A stretch of 64,000 bases of DNA from positions 310,001-374,000 of the forward strand of contig JAFYJV010000018.1 in NCBI GenBank assembly GCA_017537965.1, given 5' to 3'. Every line of letters starts with the position of its first letter. Positions within the stretch are counted from its first letter, which is position 1. The position numbers and the translations under genes were made by a program. Below, piece by piece: positions 35,825 to 44,611 of the stretch. The DNA comes from Bacteroidales bacterium (GTDB taxonomy: Bacteria > Bacteroidota > Bacteroidia > Bacteroidales > F082). Under the pieces are notes generated by a model that worked only from the letters and a program-made list of their open reading frames with translations, had not been told where the DNA came from and made no database searches.

Positions 35825-37708
35825 TCATAAAGGTTGATACAGTCCGGTGAGTCTGGTGTTGAACCGAGTGCTGTAATAATCCATCTTTGTTACAATCATC
35901 GTGCCTTTATCTTGATTCCAAAGGAATGTCTTGATGATTTTTCCATGGATCGGGAAATGTTTCTCATCGAAACGCACTGCATTCACCAGTTGATGGGGCC
36001 CAGGCGCCATGGCGTTTCCTTGGTCGCTGCCCTGCCATAACAGCAAGGAGTCGGTCGCTTGGTCGTGTATTTCCATGACGAGGATGCATCGGCTGAGGGT
36101 GTCGATGGCTTGAAGGGTGGCTGTGATGCCCACGACATCGGTGTCGGCATCGAGTGAATCGCCGTAGAGGACCAAGGGCTTTCCCCATTCCATTTCGACA
36201 AAAGGCATGGGCTCATGCGACAAGGGCTGAAGCAGCGGCTTCGCGCCAGGGACGGAGTCTCTCGAAAGGGTGAGGTAGCGTGAGGTGAACCAGGTGTTCT
36301 CGTGGATCAGCCAAGGGTAGTAGGCGACGGCTTGCGTCTCCCAAACGGGATTGGCATAGTCGGTCCAGCCGAACCCGATTTGCTCGCTGTCACCGTTTTC
36401 GAGCCATTGACGCATGTCGGAGAGGTCGTTGTCGTAATCGAAGATGACGCGGTTGGTGACGTTGGCCTTTGCTTGATAGTATTCGGGCACCTTAGCCGAC
36501 TCGGTGAAGGTGGCGAAACGGATGCAGGGGATGCTGTCGCTGTCTTGCTTCATCCGCTGGGCGATTTGGTCATAACCTTGATGGTACATCAAATCGTAAT
36601 GCTGACGGTTGACAATCAAGGAGCTGGCGCCTATAAAAAGGATCGCAGCCACGGCGATGACGGTCTGCATTTTGGTCATTGTGTTGTTTCGGAATAGTGA
36701 AAAGGCCACCATGACAAAGAAGGGATAGCAGAAGATCATCGTGCTGTATTGGATGATGGGTTCGCGGAGCAGGGAATAGACGAAGGCCAGCGCGAAGATG
36801 ACAAGGAACCAGACGATGCCAGCCCAACGGATGGGTTTGCGGCGTTTTTCCCATTTGCCGAGGATAAGGGGCAAGATGATGATGAGACCGACAGCGAACA
36901 TGAAGAGCGGTGCGTAATTCATCGAATAGCGCAGGAATTGGATGATGAAGTCGTTGTCGGGTCGGGCCAGCCATCCGCCGATGCCACCGTTTACAAAGGT
37001 TTGCTGATAGAACACGGGCAAGTGGGGCGAATAAAGCACGATGGCACCGATGCCGCTGAGCCAATAGGCCTTGCGACGTTCTTTCTTAAGGTAAAACAGT
37101 CCCGTCAAGAAGATGAGTCCCGCCTGGGCGGCAGAGAAATTGTGTGCCAAGGCAGCCAGACAAGCGGAGACAGCAAAGCCGATCACCGTGCCGACAGAAG
37201 GTTTTTTCGGGTCGAAGAGGATCTTGTTCCAGAAATAGGTCAACAGCAGCACGAAGAACAGCCCAGCGGCATAGGGACGGGCGAGTTGGCTGTAGAATAC
37301 CGTGAGTTGGCTGACGGCAAAGAAGGCGGCGGAGAGCAACCCGACTTTGCGGTTGAACCATTGTTTCCCGATGACATAGATTAGGTAAACGGAACCGATG
37401 CCCATCAACGCAAACGGCAGTTTTACCCAGAATTCGTTCCAGCCGACCAATTTAGTCCAATAATACAGGAAGACTTGCACCCCGGCTGGATGGGAGTCGT
37501 TTTCGCTGACACCGTACTGGATGAGATCGTGGAAGTTGTCGAACCTGAGTCGGAACAAGGCGCTAAACTCGTCGTGCATGAAAGGCACTTTCCCGAGTTT
37601 CCATAGACGCAACAAGGCAGCTACCAGCAGAATTACTCCCAACAGGACATAATCCAACTTGACGCTGGTTTTGTTTCTCACCTTGCGTAAATGATGCTTC
37701 CTCTCCAT
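35825..37708 (-). CDS. Glycosyltransferase family 39 (PMT/ArnT-like) membrane protein
   Basis: A 627-residue integral membrane protein with about ten or more hydrophobic helices in the first 400 residues and a soluble C-terminal domain. The catalytic acidic pair of the GT-C fold is seen after helix 1 (F-M-H-D-E-F-S-A-L near 43-51). Such enzymes move sugars from polyprenyl phosphates to proteins or lipids in the periplasm. Substrate is unknown; protein O-mannosylation of secreted proteins is plausible in Bacteroidales. It sits between pyrH and frr, with heptamer array H in front. Confidence 0.82.
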   Translation of the reverse strand: MERKHHLRKVRNKTSVKLDYVLLGVILLVAALLRLWKLGKVPFMHDEFSALFRLRFDNFHDLIQYGVSENDSHPAGVQVFLYYWTKLVGWNEFWVKLPFALMGIGSVYLIYVIGKQWFNRKVGLLSAAFFAVSQLTVFYSQLARPYAAGLFFVLLLTYFWNKILFDPKKPSVGTVIGFAVSACLAALAHNFSAAQAGLIFLTGLFYLKKERRKAYWLSGIGAIVLYSPHLPVFYQQTFVNGGIGGWLARPDNDFIIQFLRYSMNYAPLFMFAVGLIIILPLILGKWEKRRKPIRWAGIVWFLVIFALAFVYSLLREPIIQYSTMIFCYPFFVMVAFSLFRNNTMTKMQTVIAVAAILFIGASSLIVNRQHYDLMYHQGYDQIAQRMKQDSDSIPCIRFATFTESAKVPEYYQAKANVTNRVIFDYDNDLSDMRQWLENGDSEQIGFGWTDYANPVWETQAVAYYPWLIHENTWFTSRYLTLSRDSVPGAKPLLQPLSHEPMPFVEMEWGKPLVLYGDSLDADTDVVGITATLQAIDTLSRCILVMEIHDQATDSLLLWQGSDQGNAMAPGPHQLVNAVRFDEKHFPIHGKIIKTFLWNQDKGTMIVTKMDYYSTRFNTRLTGLYQPL

Positions 37709-37713
37709 TCTAA

Positions 37714-37748
37714 CTACTTACTTCTGTCTTCTGACTTCTCACTTCGTC
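37714..37748 (-). repeat. Heptamer array H (five units) at pyrH-GT39 junction
   Basis: Five period-7 units such as TCAGAAG and ACAGAAG (minus strand) run from the last pyrH codons to within 6 bases of the GT39 ATG. The TGA stop of pyrH is part of one unit. Confidence 0.78.
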
Positions 37749-38446
37749 ACCAGAGTCCCAATCTCTTCCCCTTTGAGAACTTTGAGCAAATTCCCCCTAG
37801 TGTTCATGTCGAACACATACATGGGCATGTTGTTCTCCTTGCACATCGTGAAGGCCGTCATGTCCATGACCTTGAGGTTGCGTTGGTAGGCCTCGTCGTA
37901 GGTGATATGGTCGAACTTGGCCGCTGTCGGGTCTTTCTCGGGGTCGGCGGTGTAGATGCCATCGACGCGGGTGCCTTTGAGGATGATGTCGGCCTTGATC
38001 TCCACGGCGCGGAGAGTGCTGCCGGTGTCGGTGGTGAAGAAGGGGTTGCCAGTGCCGGCACCCATGATGACGATATGGCCTTCTTCGAGCAGACGGATTG
38101 CTTTGGCGGAACTCATGGTGTCGGCAATGCGGTCGATATATAGGCCTGAAAGCAAGGTGGCTTTTTGGCCTTTGCCTTGCAGAGTCGATTGCATGGCCAT
38201 GGAGTTGATGACGGTGGCGAGCATGCCCATGTAGTCGCCTTGGATGCGGTCCATGCCTTTGGAGGCGCCTTGCAGTCCGCGGAAGATGTTGCCTCCGCCG
38301 ATGACGATGCCGATCTGCACGCCGGTCTGGGCAGCCTCGATGATTTCGTCGGCATATTCGTTGAGTCGTTGCGGGTCGATGCCGTATTGCTGGCTGCCCA
38401 TCAGGGCTTCGCCGCTAAGCTTTAATAATACTCTTTTGTATTTCAT
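37739..38446 (-). CDS. pyrH: UMP kinase
   Basis: Phosphorylates UMP to UDP, feeding RNA, DNA and UDP-sugar synthesis. The 235-residue amino-acid-kinase-fold protein begins MKYKRVLLKLSGEALMG and has G-G-G-N-I-F-R-G near 51-58, D-Y-M-G-M-L-A-T near 71-78, and G-T-G-N-P-F-F-T-T-D near 132-141. It is full length. Upstream lies the OPT transporter with array I in the spacer. Confidence 0.96.
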   Translation of the reverse strand: MKYKRVLLKLSGEALMGSQQYGIDPQRLNEYADEIIEAAQTGVQIGIVIGGGNIFRGLQGASKGMDRIQGDYMGMLATVINSMAMQSTLQGKGQKATLLSGLYIDRIADTMSSAKAIRLLEEGHIVIMGAGTGNPFFTTDTGSTLRAVEIKADIILKGTRVDGIYTADPEKDPTAAKFDHITYDEAYQRNLKVMDMTAFTMCKENNMPMYVFDMNTRGNLLKVLKGEEIGTLVTK

Positions 38447-38479
38447 AGTAATTCAGTTAATTATTCATAATTAATAAAA

Positions 38480-38518
38480 CTCCTCACTCCTCATTCCTAA
38501 TTCCTCATTCTTCACTCG
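38480..38518 (-). repeat. Heptamer array I (five to six units) at OPT-pyrH junction
   Basis: Period-7 units (TGAGGAG, TTAGGAA, TGAAGAA on the minus strand) begin inside the coding end of the OPT gene, where they encode S-E-E and the TGA stop, and continue into the spacer. The remaining spacer to pyrH is AT-rich. Confidence 0.78.
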
Positions 38519-40511
38519 CTTTCGCCCTTTTCGAATCCCAGATCATATAGATGATGATAATGATGTACATGGCCAGGGCGATGAGGCCTGCCAGCGGGGT
38601 CTCGTTAAAGAAGCCGCCTTCGGCGGTACGTGCCATGATATCGACGTTGGCGAACTTAAGGATGGCACTCACCACACCCATCAAGGCACCGCCGGCGATG
38701 AAGCCAGAGGCGATGAGGGTGCCGCGGTTATAGCGGGCGTCGTTGAGTTTCTTGTCCTTGCTGCGTGTGGTGACAAACCATGAGACGGCACCGCCAATGA
38801 GCAACGGGATGTTGAGGTCGATGGGGATGAACATACCCAAGGCGAACGGCAAGGCTGGGATCTTGCAGAAGTTGAGGATCAAGGCGATGGCGGCGCCTAT
38901 GCCGTAGAGCAGCCAGGGTGCGTTGCCGCCCGACATCATCGGTTCGATGACGGCCGACATGGCGTTGGCTTGCGGAGCCACCAACGCACCTTCGCCCACG
39001 AAACCGTATGCCTTGTTGAGAATCATGATGACGCCTGCCACGGTGGCGGCTGCCACGGCGACACCGATGAACTTCCATGTCTCTTGTTTCTTAGGTGTCG
39101 TGCCGATCCAGTAGCCCACTTTCAAGTCGGTGATGAAGGCGCCTGCAACAGCCAGGGCGGTACAAACCACGCCGCCGATGATCAAGGTGGCGGTCATGCC
39201 CTGCGGTCCAGAGAGGCCTGCGGCCACCATCACGATGGAAGCCAGGATCAAGGTCATCAAGGTCATACCGCTCACGGGGTTGCTGCCCACGATGGCGATG
39301 GCGTTGGCGGCTACCGTCGTAAACAGGAAGGCGATGACGGCCACGACGAGGATGCCGATGAGGGCGTGCCAAACGTTGTTGACTACAAACAGCCAGAAGA
39401 AGAGGAAGGTGATGATGAGCACGGCGACGATGCCGATGACCACGGCTTTCATCGGGATGTCCTGCTGGGTGCGTTCTACGGTCTGCTGAACGCCTTTCTT
39501 GCCTTTGAATTCGTTGGCAGCAAGACCTACTGAAGATTTGATCACGCCCCATGACTTGATGATGCTGATGATGCCGGCCATGGCGATGCCACCGATGCCG
39601 ATATGGCGTGCATAGTCCTTGAAGATCTGCTCGGGTGCCATGTCTCCAATGGTCTGCAACACGCCAGTGTTCATCAAGTCGATGATCTGGTCGCCCCAGA
39701 TAAGGTTCATGCCTGGGATGATGATAAACCACACCAGCATGGAGCCGCAGCAAATGATGAAGGCATATTTCAGTCCGATGATGTATCCCAAGCCTAATAC
39801 GGCGGCGCCGGTGTTCACCTTGAACATCAGCTTGGCTTTGTCGGCCACGGCGGCGCCCCAGCCCATCATGCGGGTGGTGATGGTCTCCGACCACCAACCG
39901 AAAGTGGAGACGATGAAGTCATACAAACCGCCGATCAAGCCGCTGACGACGAGCAGTAGTGAGTCCTTGCCCTTTTTCTGTCCGCTGACCAATACCTGTG
40001 TGGTGGCGGTGGCTTCAGGGAATGGGAACTTGCCGTGCTGTTCTTTCACAAAATATTTGCGAAATGGGATGAGGAACAGGATACCTAGGATGCCGCCTAA
40101 CAATGAGGCGATGAACACCTGCCAGAAGTTGATCTCGATCTGGTAGCCTTTGCCTTGTAGGATATAGAGGGCGGGCAGGGTGAAGATGGCACCTGCAACC
40201 ACACCGCCTGAGCAGCCACCGATGGACTGGATGATGACGTTTTGCGACAGGGCGTCGTTCTTGCGTGTCAGTCCCGTTAAGCCGATGGCGATGATGGCGA
40301 TAGGGATGGCGGCCTCAAACACCTGTCCGACTTTCAGGCCAAGATAGGCTGCAGCGGCCGAGAACAGGATGGTCATCACCAAGCCGATGCATACCGACCA
40401 TGCCGTGACTTCCTTGTACCTCTTGTTTTTCGACAGGATGGGTTCGTACTCCTCGCCCGGCTTCAGCTCACGCTGTGCGTTTTCGGGCAGTTTGAATGAT
40501 TCGTTTTCCAT
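38505..40511 (-). CDS. OPT-family oligopeptide transporter
   Basis: A 668-residue inner-membrane transporter with about 14-16 hydrophobic helices and a short soluble N-terminus. Diagnostic stretches include L-G-L-K-V-G-Q-V-F-E-A-A-I-P near residue 60 and F-P-E-A-T-A-T-T-Q-V near 160, typical of bacterial OPT proteins that take up small peptides or metal complexes. The gene belongs to the run DUF2851-OPT-pyrH on the minus strand. A weak TAATATTG box lies 41-48 bases upstream. The C-terminal S-E-E is encoded by array I. Confidence 0.92.
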   Translation of the reverse strand: MENESFKLPENAQRELKPGEEYEPILSKNKRYKEVTAWSVCIGLVMTILFSAAAAYLGLKVGQVFEAAIPIAIIAIGLTGLTRKNDALSQNVIIQSIGGCSGGVVAGAIFTLPALYILQGKGYQIEINFWQVFIASLLGGILGILFLIPFRKYFVKEQHGKFPFPEATATTQVLVSGQKKGKDSLLLVVSGLIGGLYDFIVSTFGWWSETITTRMMGWGAAVADKAKLMFKVNTGAAVLGLGYIIGLKYAFIICCGSMLVWFIIIPGMNLIWGDQIIDLMNTGVLQTIGDMAPEQIFKDYARHIGIGGIAMAGIISIIKSWGVIKSSVGLAANEFKGKKGVQQTVERTQQDIPMKAVVIGIVAVLIITFLFFWLFVVNNVWHALIGILVVAVIAFLFTTVAANAIAIVGSNPVSGMTLMTLILASIVMVAAGLSGPQGMTATLIIGGVVCTALAVAGAFITDLKVGYWIGTTPKKQETWKFIGVAVAAATVAGVIMILNKAYGFVGEGALVAPQANAMSAVIEPMMSGGNAPWLLYGIGAAIALILNFCKIPALPFALGMFIPIDLNIPLLIGGAVSWFVTTRSKDKKLNDARYNRGTLIASGFIAGGALMGVVSAILKFANVDIMARTAEGGFFNETPLAGLIALAMYIIIIIYMIWDSKRAKASEE

Positions 40512-40599
40512 ATTGCTTTGGTTTAATGTTGCTTCAGAGCCATAAAACTTGCAATATTAAGGAAATTATCGTTTCCGTCTGATGCCGAGCGGAATTATT

Positions 40600-41856
40600 T
40601 TAGGTGGATCGGAGCAGCACGTTTCCTATCTGGCATTCGAGGCAGCGTTTCTTTCGGCAGTATTGCTGATACAGGTGTAGTTGCGCTTGTGAATGCATGG
40701 CGTTTTGTGCCCGCATCCCGTTGGCGGTGAAGTTGTGCGTGATGCTGTTGACTTCGGCGGCGGTCTCTTCCAGAAAACGCAGCGCCTTCTCGCAGTAGGT
40801 CGCTTCCTTGTGCGCTTTGCCGTAACAGAAGAGTAGAGGCACCACGGCGTTGATGAGCAGCACGTCGGCGGTGGCCTCGCCCAGGTGTTTGGGTTTTGGC
40901 TCCGTCGAGGTCTCAAAACGGTAATGGCTGTCCCAATAGTTTGATGCAGTCACGTTGAACAGGCTTTTCACCTCGTTGGCGTTGCTTGCTTCCTTGACGT
41001 TGGAGAACGGATTGTTGTGCTGGTGGATCATCATCGCCAGTTGTGCCAAGCGTACGGTAGGGAAGTTGACAGGCCTCATGCGCATATAGCGCCACTGCGA
41101 CGATGGCATGACGGAGAGGTTGAATTTGGCCCGCATCGCCGTGAATTCCCGCTGTAGCAGTTGTGGATAGGCCTCTTTGAATGGATGTTCCAGGAATCCG
41201 GCACAGCCTATCAGCATGGCTTCCAGTTGTGTCAGGTTGTCGGCGTGTTTCCTAAGGATCTTGTATGGCAGGAAGGCTGCCAGTGTCTCGAAGGCCTCGT
41301 TGTTGACTTTCATTCCGAAATAGCGCATCATCAGTCTATAGAACACGTCTTCCCAGTCGAATTGGCACGACTTGGCAATTCTTGTCACGTAGTCAGCCTT
41401 GGTCTCCAGTCTCTCCACGGCCATGCGTTCCATCCAGGATAGACGGGTGAGTGGATTGACGCAATGCAGGTCGCGTTGGCATGGGATCCAGTTCTTGGAG
41501 GCGAGAAACTGTTCGTATTGCGCGAACAGCCTTTCGTCGAAATGTCCTTTCAGCGAGAGGGTCGGGATCTCGTTGACAGTGGCGTCGTGCTCATATACCA
41601 CATGGAGGATGACATTTCGGTACGCCTTGTCGTTCTGATGCCCGTGCCGGTTCCAGTCGGAAGTCTTCACGTGGATCTCGACATGTCCTGCCCAAATCTC
41701 ACCGTCGATCTTGATCTTTGCCTCCAGGTAATCGGGACCTGAGTTCTGGTTGCGGTAACCAGTCTGAACGATCTCCACGGCTTGTCCCTCGGTGGTGTTC
41801 AGCGTTCCTGTGATGAGCCGGTTTTCCCACAAATAATACAAAAATGCTTCTTTCAT
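40600..41856 (-). CDS. DUF2851 family protein
   Basis: A 418-residue protein starting MKEAFLYYLWENRLITG, the typical opening of the Bacteroidota DUF2851 family, with the conserved N-S-G-P-D-Y-L-E-A-K-I and G-H-V-E-I-H motif within the first 70 residues. These acidic and histidine residues resemble a restriction-endonuclease-like (PD-(D/E)xK) core, but that is my inference; function is unknown. The ATG at 41856 is preferred to one ten codons upstream on family grounds. There are several cysteines near the C-terminus (C-R-K-K-R-C-L-E-C), which may bind zinc. Confidence 0.82.
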   Translation of the reverse strand: MKEAFLYYLWENRLITGTLNTTEGQAVEIVQTGYRNQNSGPDYLEAKIKIDGEIWAGHVEIHVKTSDWNRHGHQNDKAYRNVILHVVYEHDATVNEIPTLSLKGHFDERLFAQYEQFLASKNWIPCQRDLHCVNPLTRLSWMERMAVERLETKADYVTRIAKSCQFDWEDVFYRLMMRYFGMKVNNEAFETLAAFLPYKILRKHADNLTQLEAMLIGCAGFLEHPFKEAYPQLLQREFTAMRAKFNLSVMPSSQWRYMRMRPVNFPTVRLAQLAMMIHQHNNPFSNVKEASNANEVKSLFNVTASNYWDSHYRFETSTEPKPKHLGEATADVLLINAVVPLLFCYGKAHKEATYCEKALRFLEETAAEVNSITHNFTANGMRAQNAMHSQAQLHLYQQYCRKKRCLECQIGNVLLRST

Positions 41857-41945
41857 GGTCGTAGTTTTATGATTCTTTCCGACCATGATGTAGTCACCAG
41901 CACTGAAATGTTACATCTTTGCAGACATTTTTTTTGCATCTATTG

Positions 41946-41975
41946 AAAAAAAAGGCCGCCCGAACGGGCGGCCTT
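41946..41975 (-). terminator. Rho-independent terminator of rny
   Basis: On the minus strand, an 11-base perfect stem (AAGGCCGCCCG and complement, 2-base loop extended by the closing pairs) is followed by eight T residues, 36 bases after the rny stop. Confidence 0.88.
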
Positions 41976-42010
41976 CCTCATCAATATAAAGATTCTCTCG
42001 TCTTATCTTG

Positions 42011-43573
42011 TTATTTTGCGAAGCTCACGGCGCGGGTCTCGCGGATCACCGTGATCTTGATCTGGCCTGGATAGGTCATCTCGTTTTGGATCTGCTTCGA
42101 CAAGTCGTAGGCGATGCGGTCGGCGTCGGCGTCGGTCACCTTGTCGGCTCCCACGATGACGCGCAGTTCACGGCCGGCTTGGATGGCGTAGGTCTTCACG
42201 ACGCCGGGATAGCTCATGGCCATCTCTTCCAGCTTGTTGAGGCGCTGGATGTAGGCTTCGACGACCTCGCGACGGGCTCCCGGACGTGCGCCGGAGATGG
42301 CGTCGCACACTTGAACGATGGGGGCGATGAGGGTCTCCATCTCGATCTCGTCGTGGTGGGCACCGATGGCGTTGCAGACGTCGGGTTTCTCCTTGAACTT
42401 CTCGGCGACCTTCATGCCGAGGATGGCGTGCGGCAGTTCCTCTTCGTTCTCAGCCACCTTGCCGAGGTCGTGGAGCAGGCCGGCGCGCTTGGCAGTCTTC
42501 GGGTTGAGGCCGAGTTCGGCAGCCATGGTGGAGCTGAGCTTGGCCACCTCGATGGAGTGCTGCAGCAGGTTCTGTCCGTAAGAGGAGCGGTATTTCATGC
42601 GTCCGATCATCTTGATCAGGTCGGTGCTCATGTTGTGGATGCCCAGGTCGATGACGGTGCGTTTGCCGGTCTCGATGATCTCTTGTTCCACCTGTTTCTC
42701 AACCTTGTGGACCACCTCCTCGATGCGGGCGGGGTGGATGCGGCCGTCGGTGACCAGTTTCTGGAGCGACAGCCGGGCGATCTCGCGGCGAATCGGGTCG
42801 AAGCCCGAGAGCAGGATGGCGTCGGGGCTATCGTCGATGATGATCTCCACGCCAGTGAGAGCCTCCAAGGCGCGGATGTTACGTCCCTCGCGTCCGATGA
42901 TGCGGCCCTTGATCTCGTCGTTCTCGATGTTGAACACGCTCACGGTGTTTTCGATGGCGATTTCGGTGGCCGTGCGTTGGAGGGTCTCGAGGACTACCTT
43001 CTTGGCGACTTGGTTGGCGCTCATCTTGGCGTCTTCTGTGATCTCTTTCACGTAAACCATGGCCTCGGCCTTGGCGTCGTCCTTGATGAGCTCGATGAGT
43101 TGTTCCTTGGCGTCTTTGGCTGAGAGTCCGGAGATGGTCTCCAACTTCTTGCTCTCTTCCTCGTAGATATGGTCGAGTTCGGCCTTGCGCTTGGTCACGG
43201 CCTCCTGTTGGGCGTTCAGCTTTTCCTGGACGGTCTGGATCTCCTTGCTCTTACGTTGGATCTCCTCCATCTTCTGGTTGGCTTGCTGCTGCATCTGGTT
43301 GACCTTGTTTTCGGTTTTCTGCAGCTCGCGTTTCCGATCGTTGCATGCCTTCTCGTGCTCGTCTTTCATCTGCAGGAACTTCTCCTTGGCTTGAAGAATG
43401 CGCTCTTTCTTGATGACTTCGGCCTTCTCCTTGGCTTCCTCCAGATAGGCGTTCGCTTCTTTGGTGACGGCTTTCCTCAACAGGGTGGCTGTGAGAAAAT
43501 AGCCTATGGCAAGACCTACTACTAGGCCTGCAATTGGGAGGATAACGGTTAAATTGACTGTGAGTAATAACAT
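42011..43573 (-). CDS. rny: Ribonuclease Y
   Basis: Membrane-anchored endoribonuclease that initiates mRNA decay. The 520-residue protein has an N-terminal transmembrane helix (about 7-29), a long coiled coil (about 35-200), a KH domain with [13 protein letters not shown] near 232-244, and an HD domain with L-L-H-D-L-G-K near 365. This is exactly the family order and size. It lies downstream of the probable 6S RNA and ends in a strong terminator. Confidence 0.96.
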   Translation of the reverse strand: MLLLTVNLTVILPIAGLVVGLAIGYFLTATLLRKAVTKEANAYLEEAKEKAEVIKKERILQAKEKFLQMKDEHEKACNDRKRELQKTENKVNQMQQQANQKMEEIQRKSKEIQTVQEKLNAQQEAVTKRKAELDHIYEEESKKLETISGLSAKDAKEQLIELIKDDAKAEAMVYVKEITEDAKMSANQVAKKVVLETLQRTATEIAIENTVSVFNIENDEIKGRIIGREGRNIRALEALTGVEIIIDDSPDAILLSGFDPIRREIARLSLQKLVTDGRIHPARIEEVVHKVEKQVEQEIIETGKRTVIDLGIHNMSTDLIKMIGRMKYRSSYGQNLLQHSIEVAKLSSTMAAELGLNPKTAKRAGLLHDLGKVAENEEELPHAILGMKVAEKFKEKPDVCNAIGAHHDEIEMETLIAPIVQVCDAISGARPGARREVVEAYIQRLNKLEEMAMSYPGVVKTYAIQAGRELRVIVGADKVTDADADRIAYDLSKQIQNEMTYPGQIKITVIRETRAVSFAK

Positions 43574-43610
43574 TTTACTTCTGTTTTACTCGGGCTTGGG
43601 CGGGGAGAGA

Positions 43611-43806
43611 AAAAAAGATCTGTCTGTCCTGAGGGATGAGAATAAACCCCAAATGATACGCTTATGGTTTCCGCGTTGCGCAAACGTCCACCGGCACCAA
43701 AGTGCTCCCTCGAAAGGGATGAGGCCTGTTTTTGCAGGACACGAGTAAACCGAATGATGTTGTGTTTTATGTTGAGTTTACCTGATGCGTTCGGACAGAC
43801 AGAATC
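43611..43806 (-). ncRNA. ssrS: Structured RNA, probable 6S RNA
   Basis: Between zapA and rny the minus strand holds no gene but folds into a rod. The two ends pair perfectly over 11 bases (43794-43804 with 43620-43630, core CTGTCTGTCC), inner pairings include TAAAC/GTTTA, GGTTT/AAACC and GTCC/GGAC, and the tip has small hairpins with TTCG and TTTG loops. The 3' strand of the closing stem is followed by ATC and seven T residues, a natural terminator. About 195 bases, a long closing stem with bulged centre, and position just after zapA all fit 6S RNA, which binds RNA polymerase; in Proteobacteria ssrS also neighbours zapA. A Rfam covariance search would settle it. Coordinates may be off by a base or two. 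Confidence 0.65.
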
Positions 43807-43814
43807 TATGTTTT

Positions 43815-44111
43815 TCAAAGAACAGTTATCATGTGTTCGCTCAGCAAAGAGTCCAATTCGTGGAGCTTTTGTTCCAAGTTCTGATCGCGAAAAGCAAGCT
43901 CTGACTCATATTTCACCGTGGAAGTGGCAAACTGGAGTGCGGTCATCGACAATAAATCCTGCGCATCCTTGAAGGCGTAATGCTTCGAATAGGACTTCAC
44001 CCTTTCGTTAATCAAAGCCGCCGCCTTTCTCACCTTCTCCTCGTCAGCTCGGGCTACCGTCAATTTGTAGGACCTGTCGGCGATAACAATATTAATCGCA
44101 ATCTCTTCCAT
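43815..44111 (-). CDS. zapA: Cell-division protein ZapA
   Basis: A 98-residue FtsZ-ring stabiliser. It has the small N-terminal alpha/beta ZapA domain (I-N-I-V-I-A-D-R-S-Y-K-L-T-V near 6-19), with the A-A-L-I-N-E-R-V segment typical of the family, and a C-terminal coiled coil (about 60-95). It follows a small coiled-coil gene by 21 bases and precedes the structured RNA directly. Confidence 0.9.
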   Translation of the reverse strand: MEEIAINIVIADRSYKLTVARADEEKVRKAAALINERVKSYSKHYAFKDAQDLLSMTALQFATSTVKYESELAFRDQNLEQKLHELDSLLSEHMITVL

Positions 44112-44132
44112 TTTGACGCCCCTTTATCTAGC

Positions 44133-44429
44133 TTACTCTTTCGTGTTCAAAATCGAAACGCACTGATCAATCTCCTTAATCAGCTCCTTGATGAGCCTTC
44201 TTCCTTCTTTTATCTCTTCCTCGTTGTTACCGAGTGCGTTAACAATTGTTGTTTTATTTATTTTATCTTGCAACTCCTGTCCAGATCGAATCAATGCCTC
44301 GTTCCTTTCACGCAGTGCCTGGTTCTCGCCGGCCAATTGCCTGTTCTCTTCAATGAGCCGATGTTGTGCATCAATGAGTTTCCTCAGCTTGACCTCTATT
44401 TCGGACAATATGATGCTCGTGTCAGCCAT
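44133..44429 (-). CDS. Small coiled-coil protein upstream of zapA
   Basis: A 98-residue, highly charged protein (MADTSIILSEIEVKLRKLIDAQ...) predicted to be one continuous coiled coil through about residue 60, with E-N-x-x-L heptads, followed by a short helical tail. The frame extends to a TTG at 44468, but a TATTTTTG promoter box lies inside that extension, so the ATG at 44429 is chosen. Its place directly ahead of zapA, with a ZapB-like coiled-coil design, suggests a divisome partner. That is inference only; no family was recognised. Confidence 0.78.
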   Translation of the reverse strand: MADTSIILSEIEVKLRKLIDAQHRLIEENRQLAGENQALRERNEALIRSGQELQDKINKTTIVNALGNNEEEIKEGRRLIKELIKEIDQCVSILNTKE

Positions 44430-44456
44430 CAGGTATTCAGACTTGGAATTGTGCCA

Positions 44457-44464
44457 CAAAAATA
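44457..44464 (-). promoter_or_regulatory. Probable -7 box of coiled-coil-zapA-6S-rny transcript
   Basis: TATTTTTG on the minus strand fits TAnnTTTG, 28 bases before the chosen ATG. Confidence 0.6.
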
Positions 44465-44584
44465 GCAAAAAATTCCCAATGCAGGGGCTGTTTTTTCAAA
44501 AAAAACCTTGGGTATTTGTCAAATATTTGATATTCAATTATATATTTATTTCTCAAACCACATCTCCTCTGTTTGAAAAAGTGC

Positions 44585-44592
44585 TATCTTTA
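44585..44592 (+). promoter_or_regulatory. Possible -7 box of the 5'-nucleotidase gene
   Basis: TATCTTTA differs from TAnnTTTG only in the last base and lies 20 bases before the ATG at 44612. It supports that start over the earlier TTG. Confidence 0.4.
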
Positions 44593-44611
44593 CCGCCTAA
44601 TTGTTTATCTG

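Noticed and set aside
42008-43123. Long open frame (371 codons) antisense to rny
   Set aside because: Its product is rich in H, G, V, D and L, a typical mirror of a charged coiled-coil gene; rny on the other strand has all its domains.
44430-44468. Thirteen-residue extension of the coiled-coil protein from a TTG
   Set aside because: The extension contains the probable -7 box.
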